From Chloroflexota bacterium (GTDB taxonomy: Bacteria; Chloroflexota; Limnocylindria; Limnocylindrales; CSP1-4): 7,575 nt of DNA. Below are positions 1-5,261 of this stretch, piece after piece. The position numbers were made by a program, and so were the translations under genes. Where the stretch lies: positions 1 to 7,575 of the forward strand of contig JAJYJR010000271.1 in the NCBI GenBank assembly GCA_021789355.1. Reading direction: 5' to 3'. The notes under the pieces were generated by a model, which was not told where the DNA came from, made no database searches, and saw nothing but the letters and a program-made list of their open reading frames with translations. Each line of letters starts with the position of its first letter. Position 1 is the stretch's first letter.

Positions 1-2
1 CG

Positions 3-650
3 GTGGTCATGCTGAACTTCGATGGAGGCAACCTCCCGGCCGGTGATCGGGGTCTGGCCGGCGACCCAGGGCGGGCAGCCGAGTTCCGGGCGAACGTTCC
101 CCGGGCGCTCGCCCTCGCCGGTCGTCTGGGGTGCACGAAGCTGAACGCGCTCGCAGGGAAATCCGTTCCGAGCGTCCCGCTGGCCGATCAACTGGCGCTG
201 CTGTCCGAGTCGGTCGCGTTCGCCGCCGACGAGGCAGCAGTATTCGGCGCCACAGTGCTCGTCGAGCCGCTCAACCTGCCCGAAACCCCGGGCTACCTTC
301 TGCCAGATGTCGCCGCCGGCCTTGACTTGATCGGGACGGTCCCGCATTCGAACGTCCAGCTGCAGTTCGACGTGTACCACGTCGCCAGGGCGGGGGCCGA
401 CCCCGTGGCCGCCATCCGGCAAGCTGCAGGCCACATCGGACACGTACAGGTAGCGGACCTCCCCGGCCGTCATGAGCCAGGCACTGGCGACCTTCCGTTC
501 AAACAGATCCTGGATGCGCTTCGCGAGGTCGGCTACGGCGGGGACATCGGCCTCGAGTACGTTCCGACGAATCCGGAAGCCCCCGACTTCTCGTATGCCA
601 GCGGCTTTCGCGAGCTCGTAGTTGGCAGCCACGCGCAGCGTGGCAACTAG
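3..650 (+). CDS. hyi: Hydroxypyruvate isomerase, TIM-barrel family (5' partial)
   Basis: The product interconverts hydroxypyruvate and tartronate (2-hydroxy-3-oxopropionate) semialdehyde in the cytoplasm. The reading frame is open to the left edge, so the true start lies outside. The 215 visible residues carry the family hallmarks: NLPAGDRG (10-17), VEPLN (87-91), LQFDVYH (120-126), HVQVADLPGRHEPGTG (147-162) and GLEY (183-186). E88, D123, Q149 and E185 have the same mutual spacing (35, 26, 36) as the metal-binding residues I recall for the E. coli Hyi/YgbM family, which implies about 55 N-terminal residues are missing. The stop TAG is at 648-650, and the next gene's Shine-Dalgarno (GGAGGA, 653-658) follows at once, so the two form an operon. 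The related 2-oxo-tetronate isomerase OtnI is the main alternative. The GarR/GlxR-like partner favours hydroxypyruvate isomerase. Confidence 0.88.
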   Translation: MVMLNFDGGNLPAGDRGLAGDPGRAAEFRANVPRALALAGRLGCTKLNALAGKSVPSVPLADQLALLSESVAFAADEAAVFGATVLVEPLNLPETPGYLLPDVAAGLDLIGTVPHSNVQLQFDVYHVARAGADPVAAIRQAAGHIGHVQVADLPGRHEPGTGDLPFKQILDALREVGYGGDIGLEYVPTNPEAPDFSYASGFRELVVGSHAQRGN

Positions 651-665
651 CCGGAGGACAAGTAC

Positions 666-1574
666 ATGGCCACCGCGCTCCCGCGTATCGGTCTCGTCGG
701 CCTCGGGATCATGGGACGGCCCATGGCCCGGAACCTGCTCCGGGCCGGCTTCGGGCTCGTTGTGCACGACATCAACCGTGACGCCGTCGCCGAGTTGGCC
801 GCGGACGGGGCAACGCCGGCCGGGTCCGCAAGGGAGGTCGCGGCGGCGTGCGACGTGCTGATCACGATGCTGCCCGACTCGCCCGAGGTGCAGGATGCAT
901 ACCTCGGGTCCGACGGCGCCTTCGAGGCTCTTCGGCCCGGATGGCTGGCGATCGACATGAGCTCCATCGCGCCTCGCGTCGCAAGAGACCTCGCCGTCCG
1001 CGCCGCAGCGGCGGGTGCCGAGATGCTCGACGCGCCCGTCAGCGGCGGCGACAAGGGCGCGATCGCCGGGACGCTCTCGATCATGGTCGGCGGGCCTGAG
1101 GAGGCCTTCCAGCGTGCGATGCCGATCTTCATGGTGCTCGGCAAGACGATCGTCCACGTGGGCCCGGCCGGCGCCGGCCAGGTGGTGAAGGTCTGCAACC
1201 AGGTCGTCGTCGCGGTCGTCATCGAGGCGCTCGCGGAAGCCCTGGTGCTGGGCTCGAAGGCCGGGGTCGAGCCGGCGCGGATCCTTGATGTTCTTCAGGG
1301 CGGCCTGGCCGCGACGAAGGTGGCCGAGCTACGGAGATCAAACATGCTCGAAGGACACTTCGAACCCGGATTCCGGACGCGGCTGCACCTCAAGGATCTT
1401 CGGAACGCGCTGGATCTTGCCCGGGAGACCGGTGTCGTGCTGCCGGCAACCGCGGAGGTGGAGCAGCTGATGGTCGCGATGCGCGTCGCGGGGCGGGGCG
1501 ATCTCGACCACTCTGGGCTGATCACCGTGATCGAGGACTTGGCCAACCACCATGTCTGGGCTCGCGGAGGCTGA
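666..1574 (+). CDS. glxR: 2-hydroxy-3-oxopropionate (tartronate semialdehyde) reductase
   Basis: The enzyme reduces tartronate semialdehyde to D-glycerate with NAD(P)H, the step that follows glyoxylate carboligase or hydroxypyruvate isomerase. The protein has 302 residues, the usual size for the 3-hydroxyisobutyrate dehydrogenase superfamily. Visible motifs are the N-terminal Rossmann fingerprint GLGIMG (12-17), DMSSIAP (97-103), the substrate-binding loop DAPVSGG (122-128), and GAGQVVKVCNQ (169-179) with the catalytic lysine K175. The C-terminal helical domain carries PGFRTRLHLKDLRNALD and DHSGL, both close to E. coli GarR/GlxR. The ATG at 666 is preceded by GGAGGA (653-658, 7-base spacing) and lies 15 bases after the isomerase stop. 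Co-transcription with the isomerase is therefore likely. A threonate dehydrogenase (LtnD) role is possible but fits the motifs less well. Confidence 0.9.
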   Translation: MATALPRIGLVGLGIMGRPMARNLLRAGFGLVVHDINRDAVAELAADGATPAGSAREVAAACDVLITMLPDSPEVQDAYLGSDGAFEALRPGWLAIDMSSIAPRVARDLAVRAAAAGAEMLDAPVSGGDKGAIAGTLSIMVGGPEEAFQRAMPIFMVLGKTIVHVGPAGAGQVVKVCNQVVVAVVIEALAEALVLGSKAGVEPARILDVLQGGLAATKVAELRRSNMLEGHFEPGFRTRLHLKDLRNALDLARETGVVLPATAEVEQLMVAMRVAGRGDLDHSGLITVIEDLANHHVWARGG

Positions 1575-1575
1575 T

Positions 1576-1594
1576 TGCGGGGCAGCACTCCGCA
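1576..1594 (+). terminator. Hairpin just after the glxR stop, possible weak terminator
   Basis: TGCGGGG (1576-1582) pairs with CTCCGCA (1588-1594), giving a 7-bp stem with one G-U pair and a 5-base CAGCA loop. It begins two bases after the glxR TGA. No T-run follows, so a classical intrinsic terminator is not shown. It could instead be an attenuator or an mRNA 3'-end stabiliser. Confidence 0.35.
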
Positions 1595-1603
1595 TACGTC
1601 GCC

Positions 1604-1651
1604 GAGGAGGACGACGTGATGCCTGCACCGACCGCCGAAGCGGCTGACTGA
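1604..1651 (+). other. Strong ribosome binding site with a 10-codon ORF
   Basis: GAGGAGG (1604-1610) sits 8 bases before an ATG at 1619 that opens only ten codons (MPAPTAEAAD) before TGA at 1649-1651. It lies between the glyoxylate operon and the cupin gene. The site is well formed, but the peptide is too short to assign. It may be a leader peptide, the remnant of a lost third operon gene, or chance. Confidence 0.3.
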
Positions 1652-1676
1652 ACCGCGGTTGCGATATCGTGGCGCG
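1644..1676 (+). promoter_or_regulatory. Putative leaderless promoter of the cupin gene
   Basis: TATCGT (1665-1670) fits the TAnnnT form of a -10 box and ends 6 bases before the ATG at 1677, so transcription would start at or next to the start codon. CTGACT (1644-1649) is a poor -35 with only 15-bp spacing. The -10 overlaps a perfect CGATATCG palindrome (1662-1669). No Shine-Dalgarno precedes the ATG. Confidence 0.4.
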
Positions 1677-2015
1677 ATGAGCACGACCCACACGTTCTTC
1701 CGGGACCTCGCCGCCGAAGCCCCCGTGCCGGCCCGCGGGATCCACAGCCAGACCCTCTCGAACGAGGCCGGGGTCGAACTCGTCCTGTTCGCCTTCGCGG
1801 CGGGCGAGCGGCTCTCCGAGCACACTTCGGCCCGCCCGGCGATCATCCATATCCTGTCCGGGGAGGGCGACCTCACCGCCGGGGACGATGCCTACGCCGC
1901 GGTCCCGGGCACGTGGCTCCGGATGCCCGCCGACACCCGGCACAGCGTGCTCGCACGCACGCCGCTCGTGATGGCACTCTATCTGCTGCCGCGCGAGGAT
2001 CCATCCGAGCCATGA
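1677..2015 (+). CDS. Small single-domain cupin protein
   Basis: This is a 112-residue protein with one conserved cupin beta-barrel, probably cytoplasmic (no signal peptide or membrane segment). The first cupin motif lies around residues 43-64 (AGERLSEHTSARPAIIHILSG) and the second around 78-91 (GTWLRMPADTRHSV). H49 and H89 match two usual metal ligands. The second histidine of the HxH pair is replaced by S51 and the second motif has PAD instead of PxG, so metal binding may be altered. Small cupins of this type are often sensors or simple metal-dependent enzymes. The substrate cannot be read from sequence. The frame stays open upstream to a TTG at 1659, but the ATG at 1677 is preferred because it yields the conserved N-terminus and fits the -10 box. 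The gene converges on the zinc-ribbon gene. Confidence 0.8.
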   Translation: MSTTHTFFRDLAAEAPVPARGIHSQTLSNEAGVELVLFAFAAGERLSEHTSARPAIIHILSGEGDLTAGDDAYAAVPGTWLRMPADTRHSVLARTPLVMALYLLPREDPSEP

Positions 2016-2045
2016 CCCGCTGCGAGCCGCGCGGTCGGTGACGAT

Positions 2046-2060
2046 GAGCAGTCAGTGCTC
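2046..2060. terminator. Short hairpin between convergent genes
   Basis: GAGCA (2046-2050) and TGCTC (2056-2060) form a 5-bp stem with a 5-base loop in the 85-base gap between the convergent cupin and zinc-ribbon genes. The position suits a bidirectional terminator, but the stem is short and there is no T-run on either side. Confidence 0.25.
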
Positions 2061-2100
2061 GCCCCAGACGACTGCCATGGCCAGGTGAACGGGTCGCCGG

Positions 2101-2346
2101 TCAGAAGGCGTCCTTCCACGCCGGCATCGTCTTCATGTAGGCCAGCGCCTTCGCCCGGGCCACATCGTGGTCGAGGCCCTCCTGGCGCATGGTCCACTGC
2201 GTGAACCGCTCGAGGCGCTCCTCCGGCGCCGGCAGGGTGCCCTGCGGGGCGCAGTAGTGGCAGTACGGGATGGCCGGGTCGGCCAGAGCGTGGTCGGTGT
2301 CGGCGGCCAGCGGCATGCCGCAGGACTCGCAGGCGGTGATGGTCAT
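2101..2346 (-). CDS. Small putative zinc-ribbon protein
   Basis: This 81-residue protein has two CxxC knuckles, CESCG (C6, C9) and YCHYC (C29, C32), which together would bind one zinc ion. The conserved GMPLAADTDHALADP segment lies between them. The C-terminal half is helical and charged (EERLERFTQW...ARAKALAYMKTMPAWKDAF). It matches the pattern of the 'putative zinc ribbon domain' family (Pfam Zn_ribbon_2 type, from memory), whose function is unknown. The start is supported by AAGGA about 8 bases upstream on the minus strand. Its ATG overlaps the stop of the upstream MarR gene as ATGA (2346-2343), so it is the second, translationally coupled gene of a two-gene operon and probably shares that regulator's control. 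Confidence 0.82.
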   Translation of the reverse strand: MTITACESCGMPLAADTDHALADPAIPYCHYCAPQGTLPAPEERLERFTQWTMRQEGLDHDVARAKALAYMKTMPAWKDAF

Positions 2347-2906
2347 GGCTGTGTCCTTTCGTGGCCTGGCCCCCGGCGGGGCCGCTGGGTAGGTTCGGCA
2401 GGCTCGTGCCAGGCCAGCAGTTCGAAGCCGCGGACCACCGTGGCCCGCTCGGCCGGAGAGAGGGCCGCCAGAGCCTCACCGAGCAGGTCCGGCGCGAGCA
2501 CCTTGCCCACGCGGGCGATGACCTCGCGCCCCGCGTCGGTCAGCCAGACCAGGACGCGTCGCTCGTCCCGCTCGTCGCGGACCCGGGCGACCAGGCCCTT
2601 GGCCTCCAGCCGCTGGAGCAGCTCCGACACGGAGTTGCGGCGCAGGCCCAGGTGGACCGCCTGTTCGCCGACGGTGAGTGGCCCGCTGGCGGCCAGGTGC
2701 TGGAGCACTCCGAGCGCGCGCCTCGTGACCGGGAGGTCGGCCCCGTGGTGCAGCCGCTGGGCGTAGTGGTAGCGGCGGTAGACCTCGGGGAAGAGGCGGC
2801 CGATCCGGGCCGCGGCTTCCGCCGCGGTGAGCTCCGGCTCCCAGGCCTGACCGCCGCTCTTCGCCGGCTCAGCGGCCTTGCGTGTGGGCCCGTTCGTGGC
2901 GACCAT
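2343..2906 (-). CDS. MarR-family transcriptional regulator
   Basis: The protein has 187 residues, a little longer than the usual 140-160 because of an N-terminal tail of about 25 residues. The winged helix-turn-helix spans roughly residues 58-125: LPVTRRALGVLQHLA, then GPLTVGEQAVHLGLRRNSVSELLQRLEAKGLVAR with the recognition helix near 90-102, then the wing DERDERRV (111-118) and LTDAGRE. Flanking helices (30-55 and 128-165) would form the dimer interface. It binds DNA as a dimer and is typically relieved by a small ligand, unknown here. The frame continues upstream for hundreds of codons only as an antisense shadow. The ATG at 2906 is chosen because a promoter lies directly before it and the conserved region starts soon after. 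Its stop overlaps the zinc-ribbon start (ATGA). Autoregulation through the palindrome at 2907-2917 is likely but inferred. Confidence 0.87.
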   Translation of the reverse strand: MVATNGPTRKAAEPAKSGGQAWEPELTAAEAAARIGRLFPEVYRRYHYAQRLHHGADLPVTRRALGVLQHLAASGPLTVGEQAVHLGLRRNSVSELLQRLEAKGLVARVRDERDERRVLVWLTDAGREVIARVGKVLAPDLLGEALAALSPAERATVVRGFELLAWHEPAEPTQRPRRGPGHERTQP

Positions 2907-2944
2907 GTCGCAACGACTATCGGCCGCGGTGGACTCCCCGTCAA
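2907..2944 (-). promoter_or_regulatory. Promoter and candidate operator of the MarR/zinc-ribbon operon
   Basis: On the minus strand TTGACG (2944-2939) and GATAGT (2921-2916) are separated by exactly 17 bp. The expected transcription start is only a few bases before the ATG at 2906, and no Shine-Dalgarno is present. The palindrome GTCGTTGCGAC (4-bp arms, 3-bp core, + strand 2907-2917) overlaps the end of the -10 box and abuts the start codon, a place where a bound repressor would block initiation. Confidence 0.5.
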
Positions 2945-3055
2945 CGGACCTGATCGGCCGGTACGACCGATTGCGGGCTGGCGCCTCCCCGGTCGCGGCA
3001 GCTGCCTGCGATCGTCGATGCCGGCGGCTGGCCCGGGCTGGTGGCGGGAGGGGTT

Positions 3056-3104
3056 GCGGGAGGAGGCGGCGTGGCCGCGGGAGGAGGCGGCGTGGCCGCG
3101 GGAG
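3056..3104. repeat. 21-bp tandem repeat, about 2.3 copies
   Basis: Two identical 21-bp units (3056-3076 and 3077-3097) start with GCGGGAGGAGG and end with CGTGGCC. A third partial copy of 7 bases (3098-3104) follows. The unit is a multiple of three, but no gene is supported here. It lies in the 279-base divergent region between the MarR operon and the EF-like gene, 16 bp before the latter's promoter. It may be a slippage-prone spacer or a protein-binding array. Confidence 0.75.
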
Positions 3105-3119
3105 CCTGAAACGTTCGGC

Positions 3120-3155
3120 TCGACCATGGGCGTGCGCGGGTGTAGCGTGACACCC
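3120..3155 (+). promoter_or_regulatory. Promoter with inverted repeat for the EF-like gene
   Basis: TCGACC (3120-3125) and TAGCGT (3143-3148) are spaced by 17 bp, which predicts a start near 3155 and a leader of about 30 bases that contains the Shine-Dalgarno. A perfect 6-bp inverted repeat, GGGTGT (3138-3143) and ACACCC (3150-3155) with a 6-base centre, straddles the -10 box and is a candidate operator. Confidence 0.5.
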
Positions 3156-3185
3156 AGGCAGGGTGGGACAGGAAGGAGGCCCAGC

Positions 3186-3452
3186 ATGTCCGAGCATCAC
3201 GAGCCCGCGGAGGCGATCGGCACGGTCATCCACTGGTTCGGCCATCTGTCGGTCGCCGCGGTGCGGCTCACGGCGCCGCTCGCGGTGGGCGATCGCATCC
3301 ACATCCGGGGCCATTCGACCGATCTTGTCGAGACGGTCAGTTCGATGGAGATCGAGCACCGGAAGGTGGATCGCGCGGGACCCGGCGACGATGTCGCGCT
3401 GGCCGTGGTGGGCCACGTTCACGAGCACGACCTGATCTACCGCGAGGCGTGA
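3186..3452 (+). CDS. Translation elongation factor-like protein (EF-Tu domain 2 fold)
   Basis: This 88-residue protein consists almost entirely of one beta-barrel resembling domain 2 of translational GTPases: IGTVIHWFGHLSVAAVRL (11-28), the turn LAVGDRIHIRGHSTDLVETVSSMEIEH (32-58) and PGDDVALAV (66-74). There is no GTP-binding domain, so it cannot act as a GTPase. Stand-alone proteins of this type are commonly annotated 'translation elongation factor-like protein' and their role is not established to my knowledge. The start at 3186 is supported by the very strong GGAAGGAGG (3171-3179) 6 bases upstream. An in-frame ATG at 3126 lacks a ribosome site and falls inside the promoter. The gene is transcribed divergently from the MarR operon and appears to be a single-gene unit. 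Confidence 0.85.
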   Translation: MSEHHEPAEAIGTVIHWFGHLSVAAVRLTAPLAVGDRIHIRGHSTDLVETVSSMEIEHRKVDRAGPGDDVALAVVGHVHEHDLIYREA

Positions 3453-3461
3453 GGCCGCCCG
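3448..3461. repeat. 14-bp direct repeat, left copy
   Basis: CGTGAGGCCGCCCG spans the stop codon of the EF-like gene and recurs exactly at 5105-5118, on the far side of the ATPase gene. The pair could be a target-site or attachment-type duplication. In DNA this GC-rich, one 14-base match somewhere in a 7.5-kb window is not surprising by itself. Confidence 0.4.
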
Positions 3462-3505
3462 GCGAGCACTGAGCCAGGTCGAGGCACCGCGACGGGTACC
3501 TCCTG

Positions 3506-3551
3506 AGTTACAACTTGACCTGTTACATGCGGAGCTATAACTTAGCCCGCG
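3506..3551 (+). promoter_or_regulatory. Leaderless promoter with two related palindromes before the ATPase gene
   Basis: TTGACC (3515-3520) and TAACTT (3538-3543) are 17 bp apart, and the -10 ends 8 bases before the ATG at 3552. No Shine-Dalgarno is present, so the mRNA is probably leaderless. AGTTACAACT (3506-3515, perfect arms around a 2-base centre) touches the -35, and AGCTATAACT (3533-3542, one arm mismatch) overlaps the -10. GTTACA also recurs at 3522-3527. This A+T-rich patch stands out from its surroundings and looks like a repressor-controlled promoter. Confidence 0.6.
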
Positions 3552-5027
3552 ATGGCTGCGTATGACCGACCCGAGCACCTGTTCGACCGCGACCGGGAGT
3601 GGGCCGACCTGACGGCGTTTGCCGCCGCTCCTGGCGGCGGGCCTGAGATCGGCATCGTCCGCGGCCGGCGGCGCCAGGGCAAGAGTTACCTGCTCCGGGC
3701 GCTGACCGCGCAGATGGGGGGCCTCTACCACCAGGCCCTCGAGGAAGAGCGGGCGGCCGCTCTCGCATCGATCGGCGCGACGCTTGCGGCCGACGCCGGT
3801 GTTGACGCGCCGGTGGCGCTGGCGTCGTGGGATGCGGCGATCCGCGCCATCATCGGCCGCGCCTCGGGGGCCCGCCTCACAGTCCTCGACGAGTTCCCCT
3901 TCCTGGCCCACAAGGCGCCGGAGCTCCCGTCGGTGATCCAGCGCGTGTTCGACGACTCCCGCAGCGGGTCTGTGCCGCCATTCCGGCTCGTGCTGTGCGG
4001 CTCGGCGATGTCCGTCATGAACGATCTGCTCTCTGGTGCCCGCCCCCTCAGGGGACGCGCCTCGCTGCAGTTGCTCGTGCGCTCGTTCGACTACCGGACC
4101 TCGGCGGAGTTCTGGGGCATCCGGGATCCCGCGACCGCATTCCTCGTCGACGCGGTCGTGGGCGGGACACCGGGATACCGCGACCTGCTTCCCGCTCAGG
4201 TCCCGGCTCGCGCCGGCGCATTCTTCGACTGGCTCGCGGCCGGCGTGCTGAATCCGTCGCACGCGCTCTTCTCCGAGAGCGAGTACCTGCTGACCGAGGA
4301 CCCCTCGATCTCCGACCGGGCCTTGTACCAGTCGGTGCTGGGCGCGATCACGCGCGGGGCGCACACCCAGCGGGAGATCGGGAGCAGGCTCGGGCGGACG
4401 GACCAGGCGATGCAACATCCCCTCGTCGTCCTCGAGCGGGCCGGGTTCATCAGGCGCGACGCCGACGTGCTCCTTGGAAGGCGACCCCTGATCCGCCTCG
4501 ATGACCCGATGCTCCGATTCCACCACGCGATCATGCGGCCGGACCTCGCGCGGTTCGAGGAGCGGCGCACGCACGAAGCCTGGGGAGCGGCGCAGGCGCG
4601 CTTCGAAGCGCAGGTACTCGGGCCGCACTTCGAAGAGCTCGCTCGAACCTGGACGGCGCGCTTCGCCTCCGCCGCGACCCTGGGGGGCGCGCCTCAGCGC
4701 GTGGGGTTCACGCAGGTCAACGATCCGGTGGGCAGGGACCGTTTCGAGCTCGACGTGGTGGCGGTCTCCGGCGAGCGGCGGCCCGACGAGTCGCGGCCGG
4801 TGCTGCTGGCCATGGGGGAAGCGAAAGGTGGCGCTGGGCGGCGCGGGCTGGCGGACCTGGCGCGTCTGGACCGGCTGCGCGCGCTGCTCTCGGCGCGAGC
4901 GGTCACGGATTCGGCGCGCTTGCTGCTGTTCGCACGGGGCGGATTCGATCGGGATCTCGTCGCGGCCGCGCGTGAGCGTACGGACGTCGAGCTCGTCGAC
5001 CTCGACCGCCTCTACTCCGGGTCGTAG
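3552..5027 (+). CDS. P-loop ATPase of the ATPase_2/DUF234 type with nuclease-like C-terminus
   Basis: The 491-residue protein has an N-terminal AAA-like ATPase domain: FDRDREWADL (11-20), Walker A GRRRQGKS (38-45, K44), Walker B LTVLDEFP (109-116, D113, E114), a sensor-like strand LVLCGSAMSVM (146-156) and PLRGRA (165-170). A winged-helix segment follows at about 258-302 (QREIGSRLGRTDQAMQHPLVVLERAGFI). The C-terminal part resembles DUF234: GPHFEELARTW (357-367), FELDVVAV (398-405) and GEAK (422-425). D401 with E423/K425 fits a PD-(D/E)XK nuclease-fold signature, and E361 or E362 could be the helix glutamate. Such ATPases are abundant in archaea, occur in bacteria, and have no settled cellular function. 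Roles in mobile elements or defence have been suspected. It stands alone with its own promoter. The ATG at 3552 fits the leaderless promoter and the conserved N-terminus. Confidence 0.85.
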   Translation: MAAYDRPEHLFDRDREWADLTAFAAAPGGGPEIGIVRGRRRQGKSYLLRALTAQMGGLYHQALEEERAAALASIGATLAADAGVDAPVALASWDAAIRAIIGRASGARLTVLDEFPFLAHKAPELPSVIQRVFDDSRSGSVPPFRLVLCGSAMSVMNDLLSGARPLRGRASLQLLVRSFDYRTSAEFWGIRDPATAFLVDAVVGGTPGYRDLLPAQVPARAGAFFDWLAAGVLNPSHALFSESEYLLTEDPSISDRALYQSVLGAITRGAHTQREIGSRLGRTDQAMQHPLVVLERAGFIRRDADVLLGRRPLIRLDDPMLRFHHAIMRPDLARFEERRTHEAWGAAQARFEAQVLGPHFEELARTWTARFASAATLGGAPQRVGFTQVNDPVGRDRFELDVVAVSGERRPDESRPVLLAMGEAKGGAGRRGLADLARLDRLRALLSARAVTDSARLLLFARGGFDRDLVAAARERTDVELVDLDRLYSGS

Positions 5028-5053
5028 GGCGCGGGTCGGGTCCGGTGAGCCGC

Positions 5054-5097
5054 CACGCGTCATCGGCGGTCGTTGGTGCCTGCCCAACAGACGCGTG
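5054..5097. other. Nested inverted repeats downstream of the ATPase gene
   Basis: CACGCGT (5054-5060) is complementary to ACGCGTG (5091-5097), and inside it GTTGG (5072-5076) pairs with CCAAC (5084-5088). The RNA could fold as a two-stem structure beginning 26 bases after the ATPase stop. No T-run follows. It may be a terminator, a protected mRNA end, or coincidence. Nothing else is evident in the gene-free stretch 5028-5261 apart from the 14-bp repeat and the next promoter. Confidence 0.3.
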
Positions 5098-5104
5098 CGC
5101 GCTC

Positions 5105-5118
5105 CGTGAGGCCGCCCG
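5105..5118. repeat. 14-bp direct repeat, right copy
   Basis: This is an exact second copy of CGTGAGGCCGCCCG found at 3448-3461. The two copies bracket a 1.64-kb segment that contains only the ATPase gene, its promoter and the nested inverted repeats. Flanking bases beyond the 14 do not match. Confidence 0.4.
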
Positions 5119-5223
5119 TGCGCCTCGGGCCGACGCCGATCCGGGCCGCTGAGCTGGCACCTGCCGGTCGCTGCCAGGCAGGCGGCTGCCGGATTGCGGA
5201 CGACTGCCCGTACGTTCAGGTCA

Positions 5224-5261
5224 TACACCGGCTGCGGCGGCGAGTCTAGCCTGCCGGTACG
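5224..5261 (+). promoter_or_regulatory. Weak leaderless-type promoter of the 205-aa gene
   Basis: TAGCCT (5247-5252) fits TAnnnT and ends 9 bases before the ATG at 5262. TACACC (5224-5229), 17 bp upstream, is a poor -35. There is no Shine-Dalgarno, which matches the arrangement at three other genes in this window. Confidence 0.35.

Noticed and set aside
3056..3104. A CRISPR-like array
   Set aside because: The units are directly abutting with no spacers and only about 2.3 copies, so this is a simple tandem repeat.
2361..3185. A long + strand frame leading into the EF-like gene
   Set aside because: It is antisense to MarR and crosses the tandem repeat and promoter. The conserved protein and the ribosome site begin at 3186.
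3725..4018. Several shorter minus-strand frames within the ATPase gene
   Set aside because: All are Ser/Arg-rich shadows of the third-position GC bias. None has a ribosome site or motif.
2343..5228. A 961-codon open frame on the minus strand
   Set aside because: Only its last 187 codons (from 2906) encode the MarR regulator. The rest is antisense to the EF-like and ATPase genes, arginine/proline-rich and without recognisable domains.
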